64,000 nt of DNA, taken from positions 1 to 64,000 of IMG/VR virus record IMGVR_UViG_3300017678_000008; one strand, 5' to 3'. Shown here in pieces: positions 21,987-33,200 of this stretch. This DNA comes from a virus. Within the stretch, counting starts at the first letter, position 1. The number at the start of each line of letters is the position of its first letter. A program made the position numbers and the translations under genes. Below the pieces are notes generated by a model. It did no database searches. It saw only the letters and a list, made by a program, of their open reading frames with translations, and had not been told where the DNA came from.

Positions 21987-24502
21987 TCGAGCCGCAAACC
22001 ACGCAGTACGGCCCGTTCGCGGGCATCGTGAAGGGCCTCAGCCCGACCAACACGCCGACGCCGTACGCCCAGGACGCCAAGAACGTGGTGATCACGGACG
22101 CCTCGATCCGGCCGCGACCAGGCTACGCCGTGCTAAGCGCCGCCCCGAGTGGCCATAGCGCTCAGGCCCTTCTCGCTTACGTGGCAGGCAACCAAGCCGG
22201 GAGCCTGGCCGAAGAGCTGCTCAGCATCGAAACCCGCAGCGGCAATACCCGGCCGTATAGCGTGAACCCGACGACGGGAGTGCGAACGGAAATCACGGAG
22301 GGCGGAGTCAGTCAGGCGCTTACGCCCGGAGTGTGGGAGTGTGCCGCCTTCGAGGGCCGCGCGATCGTCCACCGCCGAGGAGCCGGAAGTGTCTACGCGC
22401 ACACCATCGGCCAGGTCAACGACTGGGAGCTGCTCGATCAGCCGCGCCCCGCCGACGCCACCGCGCCGGTCCTGATTGAGTTCGAGGACCAAGAGGCCGG
22501 TGAGGAAGTGCCGACGCCGCCGACCAGCTACAGCTGGGCCGGACTCACCGCGCCAGACGTCACCAACACCGGGGGCGGGAGTGAGTGCCCTGTGGCCTTT
22601 GACGCCGTGATCGGGAATGACCTCGAGCTGCTTCCATCAAACGGTGGGATCCTCTACAACTGGTATGGGGTGAAGCTGGACCTTACTGGCACCACGGCCG
22701 GGGCGCTGGATCTCAGCGCCGCCACCGACATCATTCTCACCATTGAGCGCGTGGACGGTGCCAGATGGCTTGCCTCACCTGCTACGCCCTGGGGGTGGAG
22801 TATCGGCAGTGGAAACGCGCAGATATGGATCACCAACGACGTGGCCACGGAAGTGGAACTCGAAAACGGCGGGGTGAACGAAATCAAGAGCCTCGATGGC
22901 ACGTACCGCTATGAGCTGCGGGGCCGGATCCCGGTGGCCAGCCGTGGCGCAGGCCTCACGGTCACCGAAGAGCTTCGCCTGAAACTACCGGGCAACGGCG
23001 ACAGCAACAGCGTAGCCGCCAACCGGGACAAGAAGTGGCGACTCCGAGCGCTCGCGATCGTAGCGCCGACGATCACGCCGCCGAGTAACACCCTTGACAC
23101 CCCGAATGAGCGCATCCGCTTCGGATACGCGCCGTACGACAGTCGCCGCGACGTGGAAGCGGAGAACGTAACAGCCGGGGCATGGCTTCGCCTCGAAGCC
23201 CCGAACCGCTACGGGGCCGACGTAAGCGACGGGGCGACATTCTATGGCAACAAGCCGACCCTTAGCGCCGACGCACCCGGGGTGCCCGCCGACTCAGTGA
23301 GGTGGTACTACCAACGCGCCACCGAGAACATTTGGCGACTGATCGCCACCCGCCCGGTGGCCGAGGTGGCCTACACCGTCACCCAGTCAAAAGCCGCCCT
23401 CGATGTGAGTCCCGAGCGAGTGGCACCGGCCGCGGAAATGCTAGGGAGTCCGGAGTATGTCTTTGCCCATGCCGGGAGCGCATGGTATCTCTACAATCGC
23501 GGCACGCAAAACGTGCGGGTGAGCAACCAGGGAGTAGCCGAGCGGCTCAACAAGCCCACCGACGACCTGCTCGACACAACCCGGGGAGCCACGTGGACGC
23601 TTGCGGACAATGCCAGCGATGCACCCATGTGGGGAGCGAGCGCAGGGCAGGCCGTGATCATTCTTGGCCAGCGCGGGGCGTACTCGATGTTTGGGCTTAC
23701 GCCCACCACGATGACCCCGCCGAAGCAACTCGCGGACAGCCGGGGCGTTTACGGCCGTGCGGCCGCACGGTGGCGCGGAGAGAACGGCCAACCTGGCGTG
23801 ATTTACCTCGCCGCCGACCTGAATCTTTGGCTCGCGTACGCCGCTGAAGGAGTGGCCGGGGATGCGGGCGGATATGTCGAAGAAGTCTCTCCGCTCAACA
23901 AGGGCGTGATCGCCGATTGGCTTCAGATCACCAGCGCCACCGACCCGATGACGGTCAGCATGGTCGTGGATCCGATTGAGGATTGTGTATGGATCATGAA
24001 GGGCACCCGGGCCGTGGTGCTGCGGGCTCCGAGCCTGCTCGATGGCAACCGGCCTTTGGAGCTACACGAGTACGCCGGGGCCGGATGGACTCACATCTGC
24101 ACGGATCCGCGCCGGGGTGTGCGGCTCGCGCGTGGGGGCGGCAGCATCGACAGCCTGGAACGCCACCCCACGACGTTCGCGAAGATCACAGGCAGCAACA
24201 TTGACGGCGGCCTGCCTATGCCCGTAGGCCACTACACGCCCGCACGGGTGATCTCGCCTCGGTGCCTGCTTCGGCGCGTGAGTGTGTACCGCGCGGCCAT
24301 GGCGAACCCGGTGGACATCACCGTCACGAGCACCGAGAAAACCGCCACGAACTACACGATCGCCGCGAACCGGCGAAGTGTCCAGCTTAGCCAGTCCCAA
24401 ATCGGGGATATGCACGACGTGCGCCTGGTCGTCCCGGAGGGACACGCCGGCATTGACAAGGTGGAGCTCGAAATCTGGATGAGCGCCCCAAACCATCCGT
24501 AA
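21983..24502 (+). CDS. Tail nozzle / stabilisation protein (beta-propeller-like) (prophage 1)
   Basis: An 839-residue protein that begins TTQYGPFAGIVKGLSPTNTPTPYAQDAKNVVIT...RPRPGY, the opening seen in podovirus tail nozzle (T7 gp12-like) and stabilisation proteins that close the short tail. Most of the sequence is beta-rich with blade-like repeats. The copy at 54731 (836 residues) is collinear throughout. It probably forms the distal tail tube that holds packaged DNA before ejection. Confidence 0.7.
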   Translation: MIEPQTTQYGPFAGIVKGLSPTNTPTPYAQDAKNVVITDASIRPRPGYAVLSAAPSGHSAQALLAYVAGNQAGSLAEELLSIETRSGNTRPYSVNPTTGVRTEITEGGVSQALTPGVWECAAFEGRAIVHRRGAGSVYAHTIGQVNDWELLDQPRPADATAPVLIEFEDQEAGEEVPTPPTSYSWAGLTAPDVTNTGGGSECPVAFDAVIGNDLELLPSNGGILYNWYGVKLDLTGTTAGALDLSAATDIILTIERVDGARWLASPATPWGWSIGSGNAQIWITNDVATEVELENGGVNEIKSLDGTYRYELRGRIPVASRGAGLTVTEELRLKLPGNGDSNSVAANRDKKWRLRALAIVAPTITPPSNTLDTPNERIRFGYAPYDSRRDVEAENVTAGAWLRLEAPNRYGADVSDGATFYGNKPTLSADAPGVPADSVRWYYQRATENIWRLIATRPVAEVAYTVTQSKAALDVSPERVAPAAEMLGSPEYVFAHAGSAWYLYNRGTQNVRVSNQGVAERLNKPTDDLLDTTRGATWTLADNASDAPMWGASAGQAVIILGQRGAYSMFGLTPTTMTPPKQLADSRGVYGRAAARWRGENGQPGVIYLAADLNLWLAYAAEGVAGDAGGYVEEVSPLNKGVIADWLQITSATDPMTVSMVVDPIEDCVWIMKGTRAVVLRAPSLLDGNRPLELHEYAGAGWTHICTDPRRGVRLARGGGSIDSLERHPTTFAKITGSNIDGGLPMPVGHYTPARVISPRCLLRRVSVYRAAMANPVDITVTSTEKTATNYTIAANRRSVQLSQSQIGDMHDVRLVVPEGHAGIDKVELEIWMSAPNHP

Positions 24503-24508
24503 AACACC

Positions 24509-25114
24509 ATGATTGGACAAATTGCAGCAGGACTTGCGGGGCTCATTGGCCTCGTCAACGCAGGAAAAGCCAACCGCGACGCAAACCGGTTGCAGACGAG
24601 CGCCCTCAGCGTCACCGATCGCCAGCTCGAACTAGCCGAGCAAGCCGCCGAGCGTAGCGAATCGTGGCGGCAGAAAATGGTCAAGTGGTACGAGGAGCAA
24701 GACGCCCAGGGCGCCTACTCTGCGGACGCACAGATCGAGCAGGGGATGCAAGATATCGCCGACTACGAGCGCCGGGGCATGAGCGCCGTTCGCGCCGACC
24801 GGTACACCCGGGGTATGCGCGAGGGTGACAGTGTGGTCGAAGAAAACGCCGACCGTGTGGCCATCGATGTGCGCAAGGAACTAGGCAAGCTTCGCGCCCT
24901 GCTATCGGCCCAGGCCCGCGCCGAAGAGCTGCAAACTCTCGGGGCGCTCTCGCCGGATCCGGGACTCGCTGGCATCTACCAGAACAACGCCGCAATGGCC
25001 GGAAACGCCCGGATCAACCTCTCGAACGCCCTCCGTTCGCAGGCCGGAAACCCGGCCGCCTTTCTCGCTGGCCTCATGCCGCTACTCCAAGGGAAGACAG
25101 GCGGGGGCGCATGA
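24509..25114 (+). CDS. Small internal virion / pilot protein (prophage 1)
   Basis: A 201-residue protein with a glycine-rich hydrophobic start (GQIAAGLAGLIGLVNAGK, residues 3-20) that could enter a membrane, then a long charged helix (residues 30-150: DRQLELAEQAAERSESW..., AYSADAQIEQGMQDIADYERRG). The end is again hydrophobic (AFLAGLMPLLQG). The layout matches short internal ejection proteins such as P22 gp7 or T7 gp14, but no homology claim is made beyond the pattern. It overlaps the next gene by 4 nt. Confidence 0.6.
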   Translation: MIGQIAAGLAGLIGLVNAGKANRDANRLQTSALSVTDRQLELAEQAAERSESWRQKMVKWYEEQDAQGAYSADAQIEQGMQDIADYERRGMSAVRADRYTRGMREGDSVVEENADRVAIDVRKELGKLRALLSAQARAEELQTLGALSPDPGLAGIYQNNAAMAGNARINLSNALRSQAGNPAAFLAGLMPLLQGKTGGGA

Positions 25115-27228
25115 TCGGCAACAACTATGCCGCCGCCGCGATGGCAGCCACGGCCGCCGCCGCGATCACGCCGGAGCCGCCTCTCGAAGGGGCACCGGCC
25201 GAGTTCGCCGCCATGAGCGGATTGCCGAGCACAGAGGCCGCCCCGAGTGCGTCGACGACCGCGCCAAGCACACCCCTGGACTTCGGTCTGCCGACCATCA
25301 ACTTCCCGCAGCGCACCATCAAGGACGCCGCCGAGCGCAACGTCTTTGACGACCTGCCGTCGCACCATCTTTGGCTTAGGGACAAGGTGGTATCCAGCCG
25401 GATCGCCAACTCGAACGCCGGTTACTACTTCGATAACAGTAGGCTCACCATCCCGAACGAGGCGCTCGCCCTCCAAGCTGAAGCCCAGGCCAAGGAAACC
25501 AAGTTCCAGGGCATCGTGCAGAGCATGATCGATGAGGGCCTTCAGGTGGACTTGCTTGATGAAGAACTTATCAAGAAGGACGTGCAAGTCCTTCGAGATC
25601 TCTTGCGCGAGATCCCGAAGCCGCCGAAGCCCCAGGAGATGCAAGGCCCGACATGGCAACAGGGAGTGGCCGCCCTGGTCGCTTCGCTCGTGGATCCGGC
25701 CGGTGCCGCGACCTACGCCGCCCAGCCCTTCCAGTATCAAGCCCAGCGCCGCCAAGAGCAGTACCAGCAGGCGATGATCGAATACGAGGCCGACAAGCAG
25801 GCTTTCCAGCTGAAGTACCAACTCGAAGCAAGTCAGGCCGACCGCCTGGCCAACGTGCGCATGGTGAACAACCAGCTCACCAACCAAGCCCGCCAAGCCT
25901 ATATCAGCCGGATCTACGACGCGCGAATGGCAGACGCCAACGCCCGCCAACAGTGGGAAATGACCGCCTTCCAGATCGGGGTGGAATTCAAGAAGATGGA
26001 CCGGGCACTCGTGCAGCAGGTGGCCCTCGCTCATCTCGATGTCCTCACCTCCGGCCGCCCGAGCTCACCGGAACAGCGCAAGGCCGCCGCCGCCGCCGTG
26101 TATGCCATCACCGGGATCGAAGTGGCCACGAGTGACCAGCTCACCGACCAGGAGAAGATCGTCGCAGAGCAAGCCCGCCAGATTGTCAACGAGGGTAAGG
26201 TCCTGGATGCAACCCAGGACGCCCGGATCCGCACCGCAAACGCCCAGGCGAGTGTGGCGGAAAGCACCGCGATCGAAGCCGGAGTGCAGGCAAGCACCGC
26301 CGACGAGCGGGCGAAGCTTCAGCTCGAACAGCTGAAGCTCGAAAACGAAAGCCGGGCCAAGGCGAACGAGTACCTCGATGAGCAGTCCCGCGCCCAGCTG
26401 GAAGCCACGTACGCCGCCACCGATGGCCAACGAATCCAGAACGGCCAGAACGCCGCGCCTCGCGGGCTCACCGAGGAGCAAAAGCGCCTCTATGTCCAGG
26501 CCGCCGCGAACGCCCGGGGAGCCGCGTCCGAGCAACGGATCGCCCTAGCCCAGCGCAAAGACAGCATCATCGAACAGCTCAAAGAGGAGGGCCGGTGGCT
26601 GAACTATGGCCACAAGGAAGGTGGCCTCTGGGGCATGGGCGGCACGCGCCTCAGCAACGAGGAAGTGGACCGCCGGAACCAGCAGCTCTTGCAGGACCGA
26701 TTGCGCCAGGACCCGGTGGCAGGTGAGCACGAGCGGGCCATTCAGGAGCACGAGAACAGCGCCCGCCAGTTCGAGACCTACCTCAACTCGGCAGGCACCA
26801 ACATTGGCAAGAACCCCGTGGGGGCCGGAGACCTTGGCAAGAAGTACCAAGATCAAGGCCTGAAATACAGCATGTCGCGCCGAGGCGAAGCCGCCTACAC
26901 CGACTGCTCAGAGTTCACGCAGTGTGTGTATCGGGACATGGGCATCCAGATCCCCGGCACCGCCGGTGAGCAGTGGACCAAGATGACGTCCGTCCCGAAG
27001 GGCCAAGAAAGCCTAGGTGACCTGATCTTCTTCCACGACAAGCAAGCCACCGGCGAGCGCCGAAATCGCCCCGCTCACCACGTGGGGGTGATTGTGGGCT
27101 TCAAGGAGGACGGAACACCCATCATGCGCCACGCATCCAGCGCTCGCAACGGCATCGTGGACGTCCCGCTCGATGAGTACTTAAACAGCGTAAGACGCCG
27201 CATGACTCTTCTCGGGGTGAAGCGATGA
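25111..27228 (+). CDS. Internal virion protein with C-terminal NlpC/P60 hydrolase (prophage 1)
   Basis: A 705-residue protein. The N-terminus is Ala/Pro-rich, the middle (about residues 90-560) is a long helical region rich in Gln, Glu and Ala, and the C-terminus (about 580-705) is an NlpC/P60 peptidase with Cys599 (YTDCSEFTQCVY), His657 (AHHVGVIVG) and His674 (IMRHASS). The hydrolase should open peptidoglycan locally during DNA entry, while the helical part forms an ejection channel. It follows the pilot-like gene and precedes the giant protein with ATGA overlaps. Confidence 0.85.
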   Translation: MIGNNYAAAAMAATAAAAITPEPPLEGAPAEFAAMSGLPSTEAAPSASTTAPSTPLDFGLPTINFPQRTIKDAAERNVFDDLPSHHLWLRDKVVSSRIANSNAGYYFDNSRLTIPNEALALQAEAQAKETKFQGIVQSMIDEGLQVDLLDEELIKKDVQVLRDLLREIPKPPKPQEMQGPTWQQGVAALVASLVDPAGAATYAAQPFQYQAQRRQEQYQQAMIEYEADKQAFQLKYQLEASQADRLANVRMVNNQLTNQARQAYISRIYDARMADANARQQWEMTAFQIGVEFKKMDRALVQQVALAHLDVLTSGRPSSPEQRKAAAAAVYAITGIEVATSDQLTDQEKIVAEQARQIVNEGKVLDATQDARIRTANAQASVAESTAIEAGVQASTADERAKLQLEQLKLENESRAKANEYLDEQSRAQLEATYAATDGQRIQNGQNAAPRGLTEEQKRLYVQAAANARGAASEQRIALAQRKDSIIEQLKEEGRWLNYGHKEGGLWGMGGTRLSNEEVDRRNQQLLQDRLRQDPVAGEHERAIQEHENSARQFETYLNSAGTNIGKNPVGAGDLGKKYQDQGLKYSMSRRGEAAYTDCSEFTQCVYRDMGIQIPGTAGEQWTKMTSVPKGQESLGDLIFFHDKQATGERRNRPAHHVGVIVGFKEDGTPIMRHASSARNGIVDVPLDEYLNSVRRRMTLLGVKR

Positions 27229-30200
27229 GCACGCCCGGCTTTAGCAGCTGGCAACACTATCTCGGGGGCGCGGGAACGCCGTCGCAAAGCGGATCCGTCA
27301 GCGGGCCGGTGCAAGGCTTCACGAGCTGGCAGGAGTATCAGCAGGCAGGGGCCGCCGCACCGATCGCGCCGGCCGCCACCGTGTGGGATCGCCTCAAGCT
27401 CAAGCCGTCGCAACTTCCCGACGACCATGCCCGAAGGATGGCCGCCGCCGCCAAGTTTGCCCCGGACTCAGCCGAGCGATTGATGGCCATGGCGGACATG
27501 GCCGTCGTGGGCTTCCCAACCTTCGGTGAAGAATCGTACAGCTACCCGGGCCGCGAACTCCTTCGGGAAGTGGTCCGCTACCGAGGCCCGCAGCTGGCGG
27601 CCGCACTCCCGGGAGTCATCCGGAAAGTGGCCACCGAGTTTGGGCAGGAGCCGAGCATCGTGGAGGCGCGTATGCAGACCTTGGGTCTAGACACCGCAGA
27701 AGCGGCCGCACAAGAGGCCATGAGCGGACGCGCCTTCACGGACATCTTGGGCTTCTCATATGCCGAGCAAGTCCTCCCGATCGCGCGGCAAGGGGCACTG
27801 ATGGCCGTCCAGCGCTTGCAGGGCACCTACGACCCGGCGACCTTTGATGAAGGCGTGTCCGAAATGGAGGAGCGGATCGCAAGTGATGGGAACCAGCGAG
27901 CCTTGCAAATGGCCGCGAACCTTGGTCTCTACATTCTCCCTTTTGGCCCGAAGTCCGGGCCGATGAAGATCCTCAGCGGCCGCCCGCAGGCCGGAGTAGG
28001 CGCGAACCCGCTGCAGAACCCCAACATCTTTGGGGGCGTGGAAGCCGTTCGCTTCATGGGCAGGATCGCCGAAGACGGCTTCGGCGGCGCGATCGTGGGC
28101 GAGCTGCAAGACATGGGGAACGCGATCAATCCCTTCGCCGAGGACCTCGCACCTAGCGAACGATTTGCCCGCGTGGCGCTGGCCGCAATGGCCGTGGCCG
28201 GTCTCACTAGCGGGGCCGCCGACGTCCGCCAGGTCGCCCGCGAAATCACCAACGATGTGGCCGCACGTGCGCCCGGGAGGCTTGGGGCGAACATGCAACG
28301 AAACCTCCGCGCGAGCGCTCTTACGAGCGTCATGGAGGATGCTCTCGCGCGAACAGACATGCCAGTGGCAGAAGCGCCCACACCCCCGCCCACCGCCTAT
28401 GACTCCCCGGTGAAGCAAGCCCCCAGCACGGTGGACTTCAGTGTCATGAAGCCGGGCGATCATGCGCGTTTGCGCCGAAACTTCGACCTGGCAATGGACG
28501 ACATGCCAGCCCGTGACCTCGTGGCCTGGTCGGCGCTCTCTCGCCCCTTTGACGAAGTGACCGGGGTGGATCTCAGCAGCATCCGCGTGATCGATGTGGA
28601 CGCCCCGCCCCGTCAGGTGGCGGCCGCTGATGACATGCTCGATGAAGCAGCTCCGAAGAGCTTCGCCGACGCCGCCCAGGAAGCCGAGCAGCGACTCAAG
28701 GAAAGCGGCCTGGCCGCGAACGAGGACTACATCCACCTCGATCAAGTGAAGGCGCAGACCGCGCACCTCAAGCGGCTCACCTTCGCCCGCGAGATCTCAA
28801 GCGCCGAGGACATGCGCCAGGCCCTGGTCGACAGTTGGGGCATGGAAGCAAAGCCCGCCAAGGCCGCCGCCGAGCTTTGGGACGCCCGGGCTCAGGCTTG
28901 GGCCGAGGAAACCGGCCGTCCGGTCACCGAATGGTACAGCACCCGTATCGCCAGCGTGGGCAGGGCCGGGGACACCGCAGGCCGCGCGGATGAGATGATC
29001 ATCGAAGGGAGTACCGTCCGGTTCACCTACGAAGGGCAGTACTACCAAGGCAAGATTGGACCGAAAGCAAATGGACCGCTCCAACGATTTGGCCGGATCC
29101 CGGTCATCATGGATGACGGCAGCACCTGGGTCATGCCGCTTGGCAACATCACCGACGGGGTGCCCGACGCCGTTCGCGTGCGCCATGCTCACCTGGAAAC
29201 AGCGAAGCCTTTGCACCAAGATGGCGACGCCCCGGCCCTGACGGCCGTTCACACGACAAGCGCCGAGAGTCTTGAAGCCCTGGCCACCGTGGGGCGCGTA
29301 GAGAAGCCGAGCCTCGAAGTGCCGAACTTTGAGGGCGAGTACTCGCCCCGGTGGACGCGCGACACGCACCTCGTGTTTGATCCCGAGGCGACGATCGACC
29401 GAGGCCCCGCGCGGGCCGTGCAGGCCGACGCCGTGCGCCGCGACGATGGCCAGGAGAGTTACCGCTTCGACCCGACCGACTCCGGCCCCGTGGCCGCCCG
29501 GGACATCCGCGCGATCGTGGTGCCAGACGACGCCCGCCAGGCCGTGCCGCAAGCGCTACTCGATGAGGGGGCGCGTGTGTACACCTACGACCCCGCCACG
29601 CAAGGAGATCGCCAGCGAGTGCTGGCCCAGGCCGAGACCGAAGTCAATGCCCTGTACCAGGCCGAGCAGACGGCCAAGGCCGCGATCTGGTTCGACCGCA
29701 ACGGCAAGGCGATCCTGCGGGCCATGAAGAATCCCGACGTGAGTACGGCCATCCACGAGCTTGGCCACGTCCTCAGGCGAGACGCCTACCGAGACGGCGG
29801 GATCAGCGTGCAAGAGCAAGCCGCCCTCGAAAAGTGGGCCGGTGTGAAGGACGGCAAGTGGACCGAAGCGGCAGAGGAGAAGTTTGCCCGGGCCTTCGAG
29901 CGATACGTCCGAAACGGCAAGGCCCCCGCGCGTGAGCTGCGGGGCCTCTTCGAACGACTGAAGAAGATGCTGAAGCGCATCTATGTTGAACTCACTGGCA
30001 GTCCGATTGACGTCGAGATCTCGCCTGAAGTCCAGAGCGTGTTCGACAACCTTCTCGGCAAGCGAGCCGCCGACGAGCGGGCTCGACTAGGGGCCCTCGA
30101 AGAAGAAGCAGAGCGGATGATGATTCAGCGCCGGGATGAGCTGCTCAGCATCATGCCGGATGACGACCGCCTGGATATCTGGGCCGACGAATACGATGAC

Positions 30201-33200
30201 GTGCTGGCCACGGCCATCAAGCGTGAGTTCGGCAGCGGGGCGGAGGACACTCGCACCCCGAGTGACATTCTGAAGGATGCTCAGGACGCCGCCGAGTGGG
30301 CTTACAACGAGCGCATGATCCGCGAGGATTACCGCGCGAACTTCTACGCCGAGGCCGTCCAGGCCAAAGACGTCACCAGCCAATGGGGCAGTGTCCGCTG
30401 GTACCGTCAACCGGACGGGAAATGGCGAAGCGACGCCCGGCACCACATCTACGCCGTCGATCAGCGCCAGATACCCGAGCACATCCGCGAGGCCGTCGTG
30501 GATTGGGCCACCCGGTTCTATAACGACCCCGAGTACTACGGCGACCCGGGCAACACGAGCGGAAAAGGTCAGCCCATCCGCCCGCGCCGCATGAGCGAGA
30601 TCGTAGCGGAGGGTGAGGACATTCCGTACCCGGTGTACGAAGCGTGGCTCGAAACCATTGCGCCGGCGGATCTCGATGATGGCCCGCTATATCAGGCCGC
30701 CGATGGCCCGAACGTGGCCGACCTGGCCCTCGTCGCCGCCAAGCGAATCGCGGAGGGCATGGCCGAGGAGACCGTCGTCCGGATGCTCGTGCGTGACTTC
30801 AAGCAGAAGCCAGGCCGCGCCGCCCTGATCTACCGCCGGGCGCACGAAGAGCTGGCTCGCCCCGACATCGATCGCGTGTACCGTGAAACCGGGAGCCGCG
30901 CCGCCGTGGCGCAAATGCTCGAGCAAAATCACCCGCGAGTAGTCAAGTCACGGTATGCGACGATCATCCGCGAGACTCTCACCGCCATGGGCGAAGGCGA
31001 GCTCAATGAAGTCCGCCGCGTAGTAGACCAAGCTTTCGAGGCCAACCTGCCCGAAAAAGCCGCGCCGGTGGCCGAGGCCATCATGCGTGGCGACCGCGCC
31101 GCCGTGGACGAGCAGCTCCAGGCCGGGAACGTATCGGGACGCCAGCGCCAAAGGATCCTCAGCACGGCCCGCCAGCAAGTGGCCGAAACGATCGCGCCGC
31201 TTGAGTGGGAAGCCAGCCCCAGCCTCGACCGCGTGGCGAGTGTGATGGCCAAGCGCCTGGGCGTGTCCGAGCCTCAAGCGATGGAACTCACCCGGGCCGC
31301 CCTCGATAGCGCCGGGGTGGACTACACCGCCGAGCTCAAGCGCCAGGCCAAGCAATGGCTTGAGAATGAACTCGAGCCCGCCGTCGGCCTGGTCTGGGAG
31401 CAGATGCAAAGGGGTTACACCTTTGACGAAGCCTTCTCAAATGGCAAGTTTGGCCGGGCCGCAGGGCGTGAAGCCGTTCGCGCGAAGATCATGCAACTTG
31501 AGTCGTATGACCGGATCGCCGAGGTCTACAACGAGACGAGCAGCTTCGGGGCCGTGAAGGACGTCATGCGCCAGGAGTTCGCGTTCATTCCGGCAGCGCT
31601 TTACCGAGAGGTCTTCCAGAAGGCCCTGGCCGCCAACGGGATCGAAGTGGCCACCGCACCGCTCAAGAAGCTCAACCCGGTCACCAAGCGCAGGGAAGTC
31701 GTCGAAGGAAAGCGGGTCGTGGTCATCGGGGCCAACGAGGTCGTGGTCCCGCAGAGCATCGTCCAGGATATCAAGTTCTTTAAGGAGCGCCACCCGTTTG
31801 ATGGCGGCATGTTCTGGAACGAAGGCCGGTACGTCGAGCGGATCACAGACCGAAACGAGACCGCATACCGCTGGATCGTCGAGCACCGAGAAAGGGCCGT
31901 CACCGACTACACAACCGACATTGAGCGATGGCGAAACGAGCTCAAAGCCGTCTACGGGAAGCGAGTCGATGACAAGAAGTTCCGCCAGCTCGTGATGGAC
32001 TGGGCGGAGAACAAGATGGCCAGAGAGGACGGCCTGCTCACGGAAGGGGTGGAGTTCAAGGGCCAGATCATCGAAGACGTCCGGAGCATCATCCGCAACC
32101 AGTATCCGGACCTGTGGCAAGAAGTGGAGCGGGTGGCCGAGTGGCACCGCGCCACCTATGACCTGCTGCTCGATCGCCAGAACGAAGTGCGACGCAACTA
32201 CGGCATGGGCGAGATCCCGCGCCGCAATGACTACATGGCCCACATCCAGGAAGAGGCGACAGCGATCCAGAAGATCCTGCAATTCCAGGAGTACAACGGC
32301 GGATGGCTACCCATCGGCGCGCGCCGAAACACGCCATACAACCAGCACGCCAAGCAACGAAAAGGCCAGCGAAGCCGACGGGATAGCCTCGCCAACACCG
32401 AGGACTACATCGATTCAGCCCTGCGCACCATCCACTTCACGGACGCCGCGATCCGAAGGCGCACCCTCGCGAAGGTGCTCCAGGAAAGCGAGTACGCCGA
32501 GTATCTCGGCAAAGTGATCCAGTACTTCCAAAACCAGGCCAACGAGCTCGTGGGCCAGCCGGTGGAAGGGTCCGACGCCGTGGCGCGTGTGGCCGCCGGG
32601 AAGCTTTGGGATGGCATTGTGGAAGCCGTTCGATGGACCAGCAAGCGCACGGCGCTCAATGGCCTCGTGGGGAATCTGCGCACGGCCGTCATGCAAACAG
32701 GGAGTTTGCCGCAGGTGGTCACGATCGCCGGGACGAACAACGTGGGGGCGGCCGCCATGATGCGCATGCAAATCGCGCGGGGGTTACTGCCTGACCCGGT
32801 GGAGGAAAGCCTCTTCATGAAGCGCCGATATGGCTACTCCGGACGACTCTCGCAAACCAAGTGGGACAAGGCCATCCAGATCGGGGCTAAGCCCATGGAG
32901 ATCATCGAGAAGGAAGTCGCGGAAATCGTATGGACCGCCTTCCACTTGCAAGCGAACCGTGAAGGACTGAGCTTCGATGAGTCCGTTAAGTATGCCGACA
33001 AGATGGCAGACCGGACCCTCGGTGGCCGTGCGATCGGCGAGAAGCCTTACCTCTTCAACACCGACGCAGGGCGTGTGTTCTTCCAGTTCCAGCTGGAAGT
33101 CAATAACATGGTGCTGCTCGCCCGGCATGATGCCAAGTGGAACGAACTCACCGGGCGAAATGCCACGCCCGCCGAACGGTGGAAGCGGGCCGCGACTTAC

